Shown one piece after another: positions 25,501 to 37,701 of a stretch of 64,000 nucleotides of DNA. A model generated the notes under the pieces. It did no database searches. It was given only the letters and a program-made list of their open reading frames with translations, and had not been told where the DNA came from. The position numbers and the translations under genes are program-made. Position 1 is the stretch's first letter. The number at the start of each line of letters is the position of its first letter. Origin of the DNA: Stichopus chloronotus (Eukaryota; Echinodermata; Holothuroidea; Aspidochirotida; Stichopodidae). The DNA is taken from NCBI GenBank assembly GCA_021234535.1, contig CM037846.1, forward strand, positions 13,952,559-14,016,558. The letters run 5' to 3'.

Positions 25501-28500
25501 GCTGTCCCATCTCTTTGCTGAAATTGTCTGTCACTTGTGGAGGATCCAAACAAACGTTTCTTGTACCTGAGCGCAATGAAGAAATATAACTGTAACATTT
25601 TGTTAAAAAAATAACTATAAAACTAAAAAGGTAAAAAAGAAAATGCAATCAGAGTAAGTCTCATTTCATTACTAACTTTCAACAGTCCAAAGACATGATC
25701 TGACCACTTAAGGTCTTTGATCAGACTATACTTATGGAAATTGCAGTGACTAAAAATGTTCATGCCATGAACAATATAACACAAAATAATTGCACCTAAG
25801 TCTGGTTTCCTCTTATTTAGAAAAAAATCAACCAAAAAAGAAAAAAAGCCAACAGATATACAATAGCCAAACATCAAGACAATGAGAACTACTAATGTTA
25901 TTGTGTGATTGCCGGTAATCTACATATTTATCATTGATATTCCCCCACACATACTTAGGACGGCATTCCAAAAGTGAAACCATTGGTAGCATTACTACCT
26001 TGATTCCTTCCAGAAACACTTTTTCATTAGCCTTTGTGTGAAATTTATGGGACATTTGATCTCCATTCATGAATTTTCTGCATTAGTTTTCTTTAGTGAA
26101 CTACTACTACTACAACAAAATACAGAGCCAAAGTAATTGTACTCAATTAAATGGTCTTACGAAGAGCACGAATGTCCATTGGTGACATCCACATGGCTGT
26201 GATACTGTGATATTAGTGAACAATTACAATTTATTTTCATTTAACAAACTGAATCTACTGCAATGATGATGCCAACCACACGACTATTCAGGTATAGGCA
26301 GAACCTGGACCATGTGCTGGCCAAATCTGGTCTGCAACATGTTCCCCCAAAACAACGATAATGTTATTGTCAAATGTCAATGGCATTAAAAGGGATTTAT
26401 CTTTGCTAAAATGATGGACACATTTCCATACATTGATATTCTCTCCAAACCCAAGAAGCCCATATTGTCTTTATCTAGACCTGAACACATTCACAAAATG
26501 TTTTGCTGAGTTCTATACTACCAATACCAATACTCTGACGATCAGTGAGTATAAACCAGGAACAGCCCACTTTAAAGATTTCCTGCCCACCAATCTCTCA
26601 CCTTAACACTAAGCATCCTTCTCTCTGAAAGTCATTCAAACAGAAAAGCCTTGAATAAAGTTGACGAGGTTTATCAGTTCTTCTTCAAGAATAAATTAGA
26701 TGAACTTTTGAATGATTACAGCAATCCACTCCACAAACAAGTTATGGACAGTCATTCTGGTAGACTTAGTGGTTTTGTATTCCATCTATTGTTCTTTTAC
26801 ATTGTTTGTTTCTGTAAACAATCAAATTTTCTTCATGGAGCAATCTATCTTCCTATCCATTTGAGGCTGACAAATCAGTCCACTTCACTGGATTGATTGT
26901 AAAGCTCATGTGGACATTTGTGGTAAGCATTCAAAAGAAATACACCTCCTTGCTAAAACATGACCAGTACCCCATACAGAAACATTTATATGAATGATCT
27001 GTATAACAGAGTCAGTTCATGGCATGCGGGCATTCTGCAGGATCTCGAAGAGATCAAATCTACGAAGGCACTTAATTGTTTAATTAATAAAACCTCAGAT
27101 ACAAAATGTTGAGGGTTGGAGATGGCAGGGAACTAACATCTGATGGTTTAGGATCATTTCCTCACCTCTCTTGATCCTTTTCAGCTCGTCCTTGATACTC
27201 CAGTCTCTTATCCTGAGGGAACTCTTTCCATGTTTCCTTCAAGAGGACTTCCAAGCTATCTTTCTCCATGTGAGGTATGCACTGAGACACTGCCAGACCA
27301 AAGACGCAAAAACAGGAATGAGATGAAGATGAAGAGATTTTGGTTGATGGTGACATGCAAAATTTTGAGTCACAATACTCTTCACTTTAATACACTTTGA
27401 AGAGTAGGCAACTGCTGGATAAGGAAGTTTAACTGGCCAATCAAAATGTAGTAAATTACTATTGATTGTAAAGCACTATTGACTTTCGGCAACCACTCTA
27501 CTGTAAAATTGAACAAAGCACATAACGCTGGAGGAATATTAGACCGAATGAAAAATAAGATGAAAGATAACCGACATCTCCTTTTCTTGATTTTTCCTCA
27601 TTTCTCACGCTTCTTTTTATGGTATCACACTTTATATCAATAGTTTCAAAGAAATTTGTCATGGATAGTAACAACAATTTGAAACATTTCATCAAAGTGT
27701 TTATATGTCATACAGCGAATTGGTTTTTACAAGGAGAAACAGCAAAATATCAAACTGTCGACAATTCTGCAGTCCTGGAAACTCCTGGAGACTTGATTGA
27801 TTGATTGACTGATATGTTAATTGCTTTAAGTTGTTAAATGGTGGGTCTCTGGGAAAGATGAAAGCAAATGAGAAATAGTGATTTGCAATGTGGCCTGTCA
27901 GGACTGCTTCAACTTGAGCAAGCAGTTTCCTGATGTTGAATACTTTTACCTACAGTACAGGACCTGTGTAGCCAAACTATGAAAGCGTACTATACCTTTT
28001 GGTGCGTACTCCTTCATAAAGTGTGAAAATGCACTCTCCGGTCTCTTGACAGGGGCACCATGGACCAGGTCAAACGACGACCTACGCATTGGAGGAACAT
28101 GGTCTCTGATGCCATTGGTAATACTTTTCTCTGCTTTCCTTTTTTCGCTGAGTTCAACTGTGTTGGAATTACCGCCAGCCAATGTGGTCAAGATCTGATC
28201 GTGGTCTTGTTCTGGTGAGTTTCCCTTTGTCACTGGTTCTTCAGAGACCTCATCATCTACATTTTTCAAATCCCTGCCAGGAGCTTCTGGAAGCTGATTT
28301 TCTTCGATTTCCTGCATAGTTATTCCGTCAGAGAGTGATGGCAGGGGAGGACCGAGATCTTTGACGGAGGTTTCACAATTGGCTACATCGTCTTTTTTCT
28401 CTGAGAGTCCATCTTGTCGATTGCTTTCATTGGACTGTTGATTTGGAGGTATTTCATGATTGACCAGCCCTTCTCCGTCTTTCCCAGCTGTTGACTCATT

Positions 28501-31500
28501 TTCAAGGTTACCCTCATTGCTGGGTACGAGGAGCGTCACAGGTGCGACAGGTTTCGTCCTGCTTCCCAAACCTATTCCTTTGCTCCAATCGTTTGCGCTG
28601 ATCACTTCATCAATCATGTCTGACAAAGTTGAATCCATACTTTTTTCGCAAATTTTCACTTCAGAATCTACTGCACCACTGACAGTTGTAACACACTCAC
28701 CCTGTGATATAACAATTGAGTCTGAATCTCTCTGACACTCGCTCCCATTATTTTGATTGTTATGGGTGGGCTTACCCTCATTCACACCGACTATTTGGGA
28801 GTCTGGCTTCTCCAGTGCTGTCTCACATCTGTCCTTTTCCTGGACAGTAACCTGAGACTCCATGAAGATGCCATCATCGTCCAGAGGAAAGATGGGTTCC
28901 TCTCCCGTTTCACTACAACTTTTTGGTTGCTCTTCTGTACCTGAGTCATTGTTTTCTTCACTGTTTTCCTTCTGTCGCAAACTGTTCTCCACATCCAGAA
29001 TAATTGCACTCTTGTCCGCCATTCCAGCCTCTCCGTGCATCCTATTGTCAGAGACATTCTCCGGTAATACATCGGTGCCACTTGGCTCACTTCCAGATTC
29101 GGCCTTCCCACAGTCTTTCTTGTAAAAGTCCGTCAAGACATGGGATAGAATGGTAAGAACAGCATCCTGCAAAACAAAACACCTTTTTTTTAACAAGTAA
29201 ATGATACAGTATATCTGGTAGCATTTTACAAGCCTGATCTTGCAATAAAAGAACGGATAGATTCATTCTTCTGATATAATAAGGAGAACTTTACAAGTTC
29301 TACTTGGAGGTGCCACTACCGGCACTATTTGCCGTTAAAGATGGGAGGCCAAAAAATAGCTGGGAAGATTTTTTAACACAATTATGTTACTTCTGTGGTT
29401 ATAATGTCATCTCTGACCTTGAATTCTCTAGAGTATGAATAGAATATCGTGCAAACCCCTTTGTCTGAAAAAGTCTTTGAGATAGATCAGACTATACAAT
29501 GTGTCAAGAGTGTATAAAACATAATTACAGTAGTCCAGTAATTACCATAACAGAAGTTTACACAATAGGATCACAGCAATAATCTAAATGTGGGTGATAA
29601 AAAAAAAAAAAAAAAATTCATTAATGCTTTATTTCAGCATACAATACTGTACATATGACAGTCCCTGAAACAGTCCATGGTAATGATCCTTCTCCTGGCT
29701 CTCTTGTATTTGATAACTTTCATGTCACGAAAATCAATTTCAAACAGAGTCAGTCGAATGAGCAAAAATGAGCCAGCAATTATGTCCTGCAGTCAATGTG
29801 TATTGTAGTGGGACCAACTAAGGGAGTAACGATTCCTTCTCATTCTACTTGCCCTGACAATGATGCTTTATGATCTCACACAATTTTTCTTGGTGTGTGT
29901 GTTTTTTTTGTTTAATTTGGATTAAAATAATGTAACTTTAAGGACAATCCCATGACCACAGCCGATCAGAAATGCAATGAAACATGCGATGAACGGATAC
30001 TGAAGAGCCATTACACTTCTGAAGTAGTCCATCCGAGGTCTGTGATTTTGGGTCACATTTCTTCATCACCTACAATATACTACCCCCTCCCCCCTTCAGC
30101 ATCTGCTGTATTACGCTCATAGTCGAAATTTCATCACAAAATAGTGACAAATTTGATTTTCAATAAATTGATAATCTGACATCATAAATGTTTAACAAGT
30201 ACAGATGTTTAAGCTGGATTCTTTAGGCAGGATATGCTGGTGGGTGTGTGACACAAAGACTGCCAAGCAGAACAGGCTATTCTTTTACCTAAATACAGAA
30301 GAAACTTCTACCGTGGCAGATCATTTGTACCGTCAAGAAGCATGTTCAGTTTTGAGTTGACACAGCTGATCTCTGAAGGGTTAACAACTATATCAACCCT
30401 CAAATCGTACAACCAAAAAACAGAAAAACGGAACATTTTACTGAGGACAAAATTATTTTGATTCCTATAGTTTTGACTTTTGAGCCTCACCCTAACCTTT
30501 GACTTCTTTGGAAATTTCAGAATCGTCATTTACGTAAATGTGACTGCAACATTTTTTGGCAGGAGAAAAATGTTTGTACAGACCTTATTCTGAAGGAGAA
30601 CTTTCCGCTTGTCTGGTTCCAGGTTTATGTCCACCGTTTCAATGGGCAGAGCAAAGTGCAAGCAGGCAGTCAGGTAACGAATTGTAGCCACACCCTCTTT
30701 ATGCCTCTGGAGAAATGACTGTTTGAGCAACTGTTGAGAGGTAATTAACTTGTGCATAAATTCATTTCCTTTATGTGTTTCTCATTTTCAACGTTCAGAA
30801 AGTAAGAGGGAAGTTGATAAAAGGACATGATTTGATAGAAGTGGAACATGAAACCGTCACAGGGTTGACAAAGTGCTCTACTCCCTAAAGTATTAATGGT
30901 TGTATCAAAATAATGCAAGACACAATTGCAATACAAAACCAATCACATACACACACAAATTATTTAAAATAATGTCTAACACTTCTTGAAAGTTCCTATT
31001 AATCTAGACCTAAATCTTTTTTGTTTCACTGTATCCTAACAAAAACCAGCTTTGTTGATGATTTGGTACAGGTTAATTCTTGCACATCTTAAAACTCATG
31101 CTTTTGGACACAATTTAAATTGGGGGTGTGAATGAACAGAATTTTGTTCGCTATTCAGAGTTATCTAATTTTTCTCTGGATAGAGATCAAGATTTTAGAA
31201 AGAAAGGGAAGTGGATTAGATACAATCTTGGACAAAATACCTTGGGACACCCGGCGCCCCCGTTCAACGTTGGCTGTGGGATTGCTGTTCAAAAGGTACA
31301 TTCACTTCTATAGCGCAACATTGGAAAGGGGCGCAGGGTTTCATGTTATCCTCCCACCTAAAATTCAGTATTATATTTGCAACGTACGACAAAGTGTCCC
31401 AACAATTTTGCCCAAGATTGTCTGAGAATTTCGACGGGTTAGAAGCATGCCCGGGGCACAGGAAAAATCGTCAATTTGCAATAAGTGTAACAGCAAAATG

Positions 31501-34500
31501 GGGGGTGATATTCCTTGCAACAAGAAACATCAGTAGGGCATGTTCGGCATGTTTGGGGCCTATACTGAAGTTGGTTTACTGTACTTATATTATTGTGTGA
31601 ATGTTGTCAATGTTATTACGGAGTAAAGGGAGGAATAAGTCAGTCAAATTCATGTATTTGCACTAAATGTGCTAAATAAAATGCAGTCATTGGGGAGGTA
31701 ACATCATAACTCCGATGCATCTTATCGACCAGGAAACTACTTTAAAACATTTTGTATGATACAAATGATGTACATTTGGCTCAAACTCTGATATTGAGAC
31801 AGGTACCAAAGAAAACAAAAAACATACAAAAACAAAAAACACCCCACCCCCCAAAAAACTAACATGTAAGTGGTCCGTTGAAGAAGATTGATGTATATGT
31901 GTTATTTATTCAAATTGTTCACAGTGATGACGTGGTGTCTGGTATTAAAGTAACTACGCTTACTGACTATTATGACTAACTTGCAGGTTAATCTGGGTAA
32001 AAAAGTGTACTATCATTATACAAAATAAACCCTTAAAATGCAAATTTAATAAAAGTGACATTTACTCATATTCACATAACAGTGACATTGTGGCACCCAT
32101 TCTGTTGTACTGTACATGGTGCACTGTAATATGTCAGTCATTTTAAGCAGTTTCAACGGACTTCAGAGTACATATTTGTTGTTAGAGCTATATCATTATA
32201 TTAATATACATATATATATTACCTTATGTTATATATGAATGAATGAAAAATGAGAAGTTGACGGACATTTGAGTTTATAAATGGATAATTGAGTAGTGAA
32301 AAACACTATGGTCATGCCGTGAATCGAACCCCGGCCTCCCCATCCAAGCTGACTTAGACCTAACAACAGCGTCCGACAGTAGGTTAATGAAACCCACGTT
32401 CTACCAAATGTTTTGACAGGAAAATTTAAGCAACCTGTGGGAAAATTGCGTAGATTACAAAACTGAAGATTACATACTGTATGTTACCAGCTTCATGCAA
32501 TGTAAAAATTGAAGTCACAAATCTTGATTTAGCGGCCAAAAATATAAAAAACCAGCCTTTACTAACATTCTACCATTATTTTAATATTAAGCTGAATCTA
32601 CAGTTCTGACTTTAACGCATTTTGGTAGAACGTGGAGCTACTTCAGAATATATTATATATATTATAACTGGGATTCCTACCAGTATTCTACAATTGCAGT
32701 ACCACTCCTGTTGCAACGCAATGCAACAACTGCCCATCAATGTTATTTCTAAACGCAACCATTTCTGTCCGCATGCAAAACCATGAAACAGTCTCTTCAT
32801 TCATGATCACTCCTTTTCAACAAAACATATACAAATAAACCCCCAAATTAAAATGAAACTTATGTTAATAGTCGAAATTCAGAATACTTTCATTTGAAAA
32901 CCCTCAGACCCATAGGCCCCGATTACTATTTTTTATGATGCACCTTGTCCAAAAATGTTCAATTTTCTTTCAAAATTTTGCTCCAAAATTGCTCCCAAAA
33001 AACTCAGACAATCTTGGACAAAATATCTTAGGACACCCCGTGCCCCTGTTCAATGTTGGCTGTAGGATTGCTGTTCAAAGGGTACGTTCACTTGTATAGC
33101 GCAACATTGGAAAGGGGCGAGGGGCTTCATGTTATCCTCTCACTTAAAATTCAGTATTATATTTGCAACGTACGACGAAGTGTCCCAACAATTTTGTCCA
33201 AGATTGTAGCTATCATCTTCTCTATACGGAATACCTAAATAATAAATCTGAAGTTCCAGCAACATTCAGTTGCTGATATATCTTAATTAGTAGGTTTTCA
33301 TATTTTCTCCTTTGGTGACTTTAAATGACCTTTGACATCCATGAAAAAGGACAGTGATCACCCACTAACAATGGTCAGCCTACACATCAAGCTTCAAATT
33401 CCAGCAACTTTTCCTTATTGAGATACTGTGTTTTCAAGGTTTTCAACCATGACCTTTTGTGACTTCATGTGACCTTTGACCACTATAAAAAATAACAGAG
33501 ATCATATACTCATCAAGAGCTACCCATGTAAAGAAGTTCCAGCAATATTCAGTTGCTGAGATACCTTCCTGAATAGGTTTTCATAATTTAAGCTCTGGTG
33601 ACCTCAAATGACCTTTGACCTCCAGAAAAACAGTAAGGATCATCTACTAACAATGGAATAAGAAAATAGGGCAATCCTTGGTCCAAGATCTCCTCTTTGA
33701 GAAATGTAAATTCACAGGCTTCAGCAGACCTGGACTAATGCAATACATACAGGCAACAACATATTTTTATAAATGCTTTGGCAAAATTCCAGGTTTCAAA
33801 GTGCAACGACCAGTTTTGGATTTTTTCTTTTGTATACTTTAGTGATGCAAACCTACTGTATCTTACAAAGTAAAGAAACTGCATACCTATGAAGCACTCA
33901 GCATGGTTAGATGAGAAGACACACCTCACATTTTTCACTTCATGAATTAAGAAAAAGCAAAATTTTAGTTTACACTGTCTTCTTACCAAATGACAGGTGA
34001 AAATTTATGACTTTTTGCCACTTCTGGAACTACACTTTTTTCTACATTTTTGGGCACTAAACTATATCCCCCATAAATTCCTGGTTACTTCAAATTTCCT
34101 TTTTTTGTGGCTACCACTATCCACAACATTTATTTTTAATCAAAGCTAATGGACATTCAGAAATAATAATTCTTACCTACTCAACATGTCATGTCATTGT
34201 GGGATAACTGGTTAACAGCTGAAGCGTACAGCATGCTAGTAGCAATAACAAACCAAAAACAATGTAATGAAAGTAAAGAGAACTTCTTGTGGCAAAACAA
34301 AATGGACAGACATCATGTAGAACCGTTACCCTTTCAGCTTCTTTAAAATGGACAGGTCTTTTATTGATGTAGATCCAACACCTGTCATTAGAATGGAATC
34401 TTCCGACAAGTTGAAGATCACTTCCTGCTTTTGGCAAAAAGCCACTTACAGTCACCTGGCGATAAAACATTGACAACAAAAGAAGTAATAACAATTTGTA

Positions 34501-37500
34501 ACAAAGATCGTGTACCTGGTAAATTTGCACCAACCCTGAGAGAGGGAAAGTTAACATAAACAAACTTGAAAAATACAACAGGAAATCAGGAAACTTAAAA
34601 GTGCTTGACAAGAAAGAACAATGAACAATGATGCAATCAAGACCTTTTGAACAGTTAGAATCAACACAATAATTTTGATAGCACACTCTTTTTTTTCTTC
34701 TTCTTCTTGGCAACATTCCTGATCAGGATACGATGTCACAAATGAAAGCAAATCGGGAACAAATGTGATGAATGAACCTCAACGTCAACCTGTGACACAG
34801 TAATGACAGATAAGGCAACTCAATTGTTGCATCAGAAAATCTTCAATGCTAAATATGGCGGGCCTGCATGACAATGTTCCGCAGTTGTACGATTGCATCA
34901 CTTTCTTTGCAACCCAGCGATCTTCATGTTTAGTTTATCTTAGTTTGTGATTAGCTTACTTTGGCTAAGTTTTTAGTTTAGTTGGCAAAGAATGAGGAAG
35001 GGCAAACAATATTCATCAAGGACTCTGTGGACTTAATAGAAGGAGAATGAAACAAAAGTGATGGGTATGATGTTATAAATAATTGGACTTGAAGTAAGTA
35101 GCTACAGTTATGCAATATTCAAGCCATTCTAACTACAATACTGACAAGCCTCTACGAGAAAGTTCTTCACAAGCTGTGAGTTTACAAAACATCTTTTCTA
35201 ATTTCGAATTGAATGCCCAAGGCTCCCCCTCCTCTTTGCAACTTGTTACCAATGCCAAAAAACATAAGAAAGACAGCATTTCAAAACCATTAAAAATTAT
35301 GAAACTATTGATCAACGTGCACCATAAGAATTAGCGCAAGACAATTGGGATGTAAAGTCATCTATTTTTCCTGTTGAAAAATTAGGGGATTAATGTGCCC
35401 TTCAGCAACTTGCTTGTTAAAAGGTTTAACATTGCATAGTACAATTCAAGCTTTTGACTTACCTGCTTAATTGGACATTTTTGAGGGCTAAATTAAGAGC
35501 ATTCTTTGCTAATAGTAACAGTTTTTGTTCCTCCTTGAGATGATTGCAAGTACTGTATTAGTTAAGAAATGCAATGCCAAATCACTTTAGCAAAACAGTA
35601 CTGACCTTCCCATTGAAATGTCTACTGCTACTGTACTACATCCACATCACTTCTGCCAAAATTTTTTAGCTTATTCATGCACAAACTCATCATTATATCA
35701 CAAGCACTACGCATCCGCAAACCCTGACCAATGGCGTAATAAGATTGAAGAGTTTCCAAATTCTCACCCCCGTGTCATCATCGTGTTGTTCTACATATTC
35801 CATCTGGTTCATGACGGATGACCCGACTGTGTTCAGCAAGGCAACTTTGCAAGAAGCAACTATACTCTTCTGCCAGACTAACTTCTTGTTGTGGCTGAGA
35901 GCAAATCGGACACCATGGTTGATGTATCCATAACACATCAGCAAATCCTCAACCCTCTTGAGTTCTTCTTTCTTTCTGGTTGAGCTGCTGTAGTACTGTC
36001 GCCTCACAGGTACCGTCTTAAACAGATGAGCTGCTGTCACAGTGGTGCCTGGAAAGAGAGCATATCAAAATGATATACACACAGTACTCAGAGGTTCAGG
36101 GTTCAGTTTCTCTCATGTGATTGCCAAAACCACTATTACATTTTCTCAGTTATCTCCTTTTGTGGAATAACAAAAAATAACAAGGAAATGAATAATTACT
36201 CTCATCACTTCAAAGAAAATATGTGCACTACAGCAGTTCATTGCATCCTGTAACTCACCTGTGATTTACATTTCATGGCAAAACAGCATTCTTAATGGTA
36301 ACCAATGGCATGTCAGTATTAATGGCCATTTGTAAAATTGACTTTAAGATGAACGAAAGCACAAACTGCAGATGATGTCTAAGAAGGACTTACCACCACT
36401 GACTCAAGAGATGTGTTGCAATTATAGTATAACTTGAAAAGACACATTCAAAAAAGTCATTTCCCCTCAAGGTTACTGGGTTGCTGGATAGAGTTTGCAA
36501 CATACTGTACTGGCAATTGGTGTTAGAACCTTGATGTTAGAACCAAGGTGTTAGAATCTTTACACTGAATAATTTCAAACACATTTACAGGTAGAATACG
36601 AACAGACCATCACAGACATCTTAATAAAGATGATACGAAGGAAGGACAAAACTGACTGAATTTATGATAATGCTATATCATGCCGATTGTTGTCTAATTC
36701 AGGACAAACATTATTTTACTCTTACCATTGCCAAGATGAGAGGGTTTTGATGTAGTGACGAATCCACTGTGATCTAGTGTGTAGACCCTACTTATACTGT
36801 CATCTTTCCGTTTCGTTGTTACGGATACCTCCGCAACTGCACATAGTGACGCCAGGGCCTCGCCTCGGAAGCCATATGACGTGACAGAGGTCAAATCCGA
36901 GAAAGCCCTCAGCTTTGATGTAAAGTGCCTTTGACCCATGAGGGGTACATCCTGGCTCAAAATACCAACGCCATTGTCCCTGACTTCAATCCTGTCCAGG
37001 CCAAAATTGTCCTTCAAAGGTAAATGAGATCATCAAATAAAAATCACGAGCCAACCTTTAGCTGAACTGAAGCAAATATATAGATACTGTAATAATTGGC
37101 AATATACAGTACTACAAATCCATATTACAAGCACCTCTACCGCCATGCATATTAATGCAATCATATTAGGATGCAGATTGCAGTCTAATCGCTATATACA
37201 GTAGTACTCGCCTCTACCATACATTCCATTCAAGCCACCCCCCCTCCCCTATTTTCCCAGTCACATAGTCTGCAGAACGGCAAATCAATACAGTGTAGCA
37301 CAAATACTGTAGGATGATGCATAACACCTGAAGGTGCATTGTCAGCACAAACTGGCATAAAAGATACAGTACCTGTACATCTAAACAACCATACTGTAAC
37401 TTGTATTCACTAGAGCACTGCATACTGTACTGTACTGTAAACACTTCTTTAACTCATATGTAGTAATTGTGATATATGCACTGGAGAATATCAGAATAGG

Positions 37501-37701
37501 CATGACAGTTAAATGTTACATCAACAACAATATCAGAACTGACAAAAATGGGTACCAATTTAACTTCCACACTATCAGCACCAGCATCTAATGCATTTTC
37601 CAACAATTCCTTCACAGCATTCAGCACAGAGGTAATCACTTGCGCACTGGACAGAAGACGAACTGTTTGTTCCGGTAGCTGTTGCATGGTAATATGGCTC
37701 T
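15385..37701 (-). CDS. PMS1: PMS1-type MutL mismatch-repair protein, complete gene
   Basis: Fourteen minus-strand coding exons (37687-37556, 37011-36726, 36048-35768, 34455-34330, 30730-30584, 29166-27996, 27289-27166, 25566-25458, 24000-23846, 20934-20836, 19996-19907, 19495-19365, 17563-17403, 15558-15385) join in consistent phase into 3186 nt, 1061 residues; human PMS1 has 932. GHKL ATPase motifs are intact: E27 and N31 in [17 protein letters not shown] at 56-60, YGFRGEAL at 90-97, GTTV at 140-143. The transducer domain includes INKRPVH and [18 protein letters not shown] long acidic linker is followed by an HMG box (about 697-765), the PMS1 hallmark, then a C-terminal dimerisation domain without the DQHA endonuclease motif. 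By family knowledge it pairs with MLH1 in the nucleus; its repair role is minor or unclear. An acceptor 14 nt before the ATG implies an upstream leader exon. Confidence 0.95.
16512..16585. repeat. (ATG)n microsatellite
   Basis: An interrupted ATG/GAT trinucleotide run in the last PMS1 intron. Confidence 0.9.
17403..17563 (-). CDS. PMS1: PMS1 coding exon 13 (residues 951-1004)
   Basis: Acceptor AATAATTAG, donor AAG|GTAAGA, phase 0. Encodes [20 protein letters not shown] and [11 protein letters not shown], aligned with human EGMANCLPFYGVADLKEIL. Confidence 0.93.
18715..19245. mobile_element. long fold-back (inverted-repeat) element in a PMS1 intron
   Basis: Two arms of ~230 bp are inverted copies. 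'ttctttagtgccacataag' at about 18750 pairs with the reverse complement of 19185-19205; 'tgtggcaactttaacatagc' at about 18839 pairs with 19128-19150; 'aaataaaattagccacata' at 18958 pairs with 19032-19050. The loop is about 18980-19029. The word 'gccacata' repeats along the arms. There is no coding frame. The element lies about 120 bp downstream of exon 12. Confidence 0.75.
19365..19495 (-). CDS. PMS1: PMS1 coding exon 12 (residues 907-950)
   Basis: Acceptor CTTCTTGATAG, donor ATCG|GTGAGC, phase 1. Encodes [13 protein letters not shown] and [14 protein letters not shown], aligned with human SLFNGSHYLDVLY and DPRLTANGFKIKLI. Confidence 0.92.
19907..19996 (-). CDS. PMS1: PMS1 coding exon 11 (residues 877-906)
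   Basis: Acceptor AATTTACAG, donor GAAAG|GTAAGC, phase 2. Encodes [20 protein letters not shown] and PIVLSE, close to human VEEALLFKRLLENHKLP and PIMLTE. Confidence 0.94.
20836..20934 (-). CDS. PMS1: PMS1 coding exon 10 (residues 844-876)
   Basis: Acceptor CCTCTGTCAG, donor TTCAG|GTGAGA, phase 2. Encodes [20 protein letters not shown] and LLLFNHF, aligned with human CLIHNLRFPDAWL and VMLLNPYR. Confidence 0.92.
23846..24000 (-). CDS. PMS1: PMS1 coding exon 9 (residues 793-843)
   Basis: Acceptor CATCCCCAG, donor AAA|GTGAGT, phase 2. A nearer GT after CAA (23856) was rejected because it breaks the frame into exon 10. Encodes [16 protein letters not shown] and [12 protein letters not shown]. 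Confidence 0.9.
25458..25566 (-). CDS. PMS1: PMS1 coding exon 8 (residues 756-792)
   Basis: Acceptor GCGCTCAG, donor CTG|GTGAGA, phase 0. Starts YKKRLFGSS, the counterpart of human RYNSQMKRA, and has a basic [10 protein letters not shown] stretch that could act in nuclear import. Confidence 0.88.
27166..27289 (-). CDS. PMS1: PMS1 coding exon 7 (residues 715-755, HMG box)
   Basis: Acceptor GGTCTGGCAG, donor GAGAG|GTGAG, phase 2. Encodes the second part of the HMG box, with [18 protein letters not shown] and KDQER. Confidence 0.93.
27996..29166 (-). CDS. PMS1: PMS1 coding exon 6 (residues 325-714, linker and start of HMG box)
   Basis: The large central exon (1171 nt), acceptor GTTTTGCAG, donor AAAG|GTATAG, phase 1. 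Mostly acidic, Ser/Glu-rich and likely disordered. It includes [10 protein letters not shown], like the human ADEWSRGN stretch, and ends in the first helix of the HMG box ([18 protein letters not shown]). Confidence 0.95.
30584..30730 (-). CDS. PMS1: PMS1 coding exon 5 (residues 276-324)
   Basis: Acceptor CTCTCAACAG, donor AAG|GTCTGT, phase 0. Ends the transducer domain with [16 protein letters not shown]; the Lys corresponds to the ATP-contacting lysine conserved in MutL proteins. Confidence 0.93.
31222..31421. mobile_element. 200 bp MITE, copy 1
   Basis: Begins ACAATCTTGGACAAAAT and ends with its inverse (ATTTTGCCCAAGATTGT, one mismatch). Inner 'ttgggacac' and 'gtgtcccaa' extend the imperfect terminal inverted repeat to about 28 bp. 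Intron between PMS1 exons 4 and 5. Confidence 0.75.
32290..32410 (-). repeat. tRNA-like / SINE-like segment with a B box
   Basis: On the minus strand the segment holds GGGGTTCGATTC, a good Pol III B box with a T-arm-like stem, and about 80 nt upstream TGGTAGAACGTGGG, an A-box-like stretch. The parts do not fold into a complete tRNA with matched acceptor arms, so a tRNA-derived SINE relic is more likely than a tRNA gene. Confidence 0.35.
33008..33207. mobile_element. 200 bp MITE, copy 2
   Basis: The same length as copy 1, with the perfect inverted pair ACAATCTTGGACAAAAT and ATTTTGTCCAAGATTGT at its ends, in the same orientation and the same intron. 'ctcag' before this copy and 'ctgag' after copy 1 suggest that the true ends lie 5 bp further out. 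Confidence 0.78.
33248..33660. repeat. tandem repeat, 3 copies of ~140-150 bp
   Basis: 'agttccagcaacattcagtt' at 33252 recurs in variant form at 33394 and 33536, each followed about 75 bp later by TGACCTTTGACC or a near match (33326, 33470, 33609). Confidence 0.75.
34330..34455 (-). CDS. PMS1: PMS1 coding exon 4 (residues 234-275)
   Basis: Acceptor ATCGCCAG, donor AGG|GTAACG, phase 0. Encodes [11 protein letters not shown] and [13 protein letters not shown]. Open frame runs past both splice sites into the introns. Confidence 0.93.
35768..36048 (-). CDS. PMS1: PMS1 coding exon 3 (residues 140-233)
   Basis: Acceptor TTTCCAG, donor GGG|GTGAGA, phase 0. Encodes [19 protein letters not shown], the conserved LF...PVR segment after the ATP-binding site, then the start of the transducer domain. 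Confidence 0.95.
36726..37011 (-). CDS. PMS1: PMS1 coding exon 2 (residues 45-139)
   Basis: Acceptor TTTGAAG, donor AATG|GTAAG, phase 1. Carries ATPase motifs II (RDNGVGI) and III (YGFRGEAL) and the SHLGNG start of motif IV. Confidence 0.95.
37556..37687 (-). CDS. PMS1: PMS1 coding exon 1 (residues 1-44)
   Basis: Begins [20 protein letters not shown] and holds ATPase motif I with E27 and N31. Donor TTG|GTACCC, phase 0. The acceptor TTTGCAG at 37702-37708 shows the leader is spliced; A at -3 favours this ATG. Confidence 0.95.

Noticed and set aside
32300..32400. Functional tRNA gene
   Set aside because: The T-arm is good but no matching acceptor stem or normal D/anticodon arms could be drawn.
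34189..34716. 175-codon minus-strand open frame as a separate gene
   Set aside because: Only its central 42 codons (PMS1 exon 4) are conserved; the rest is intron.
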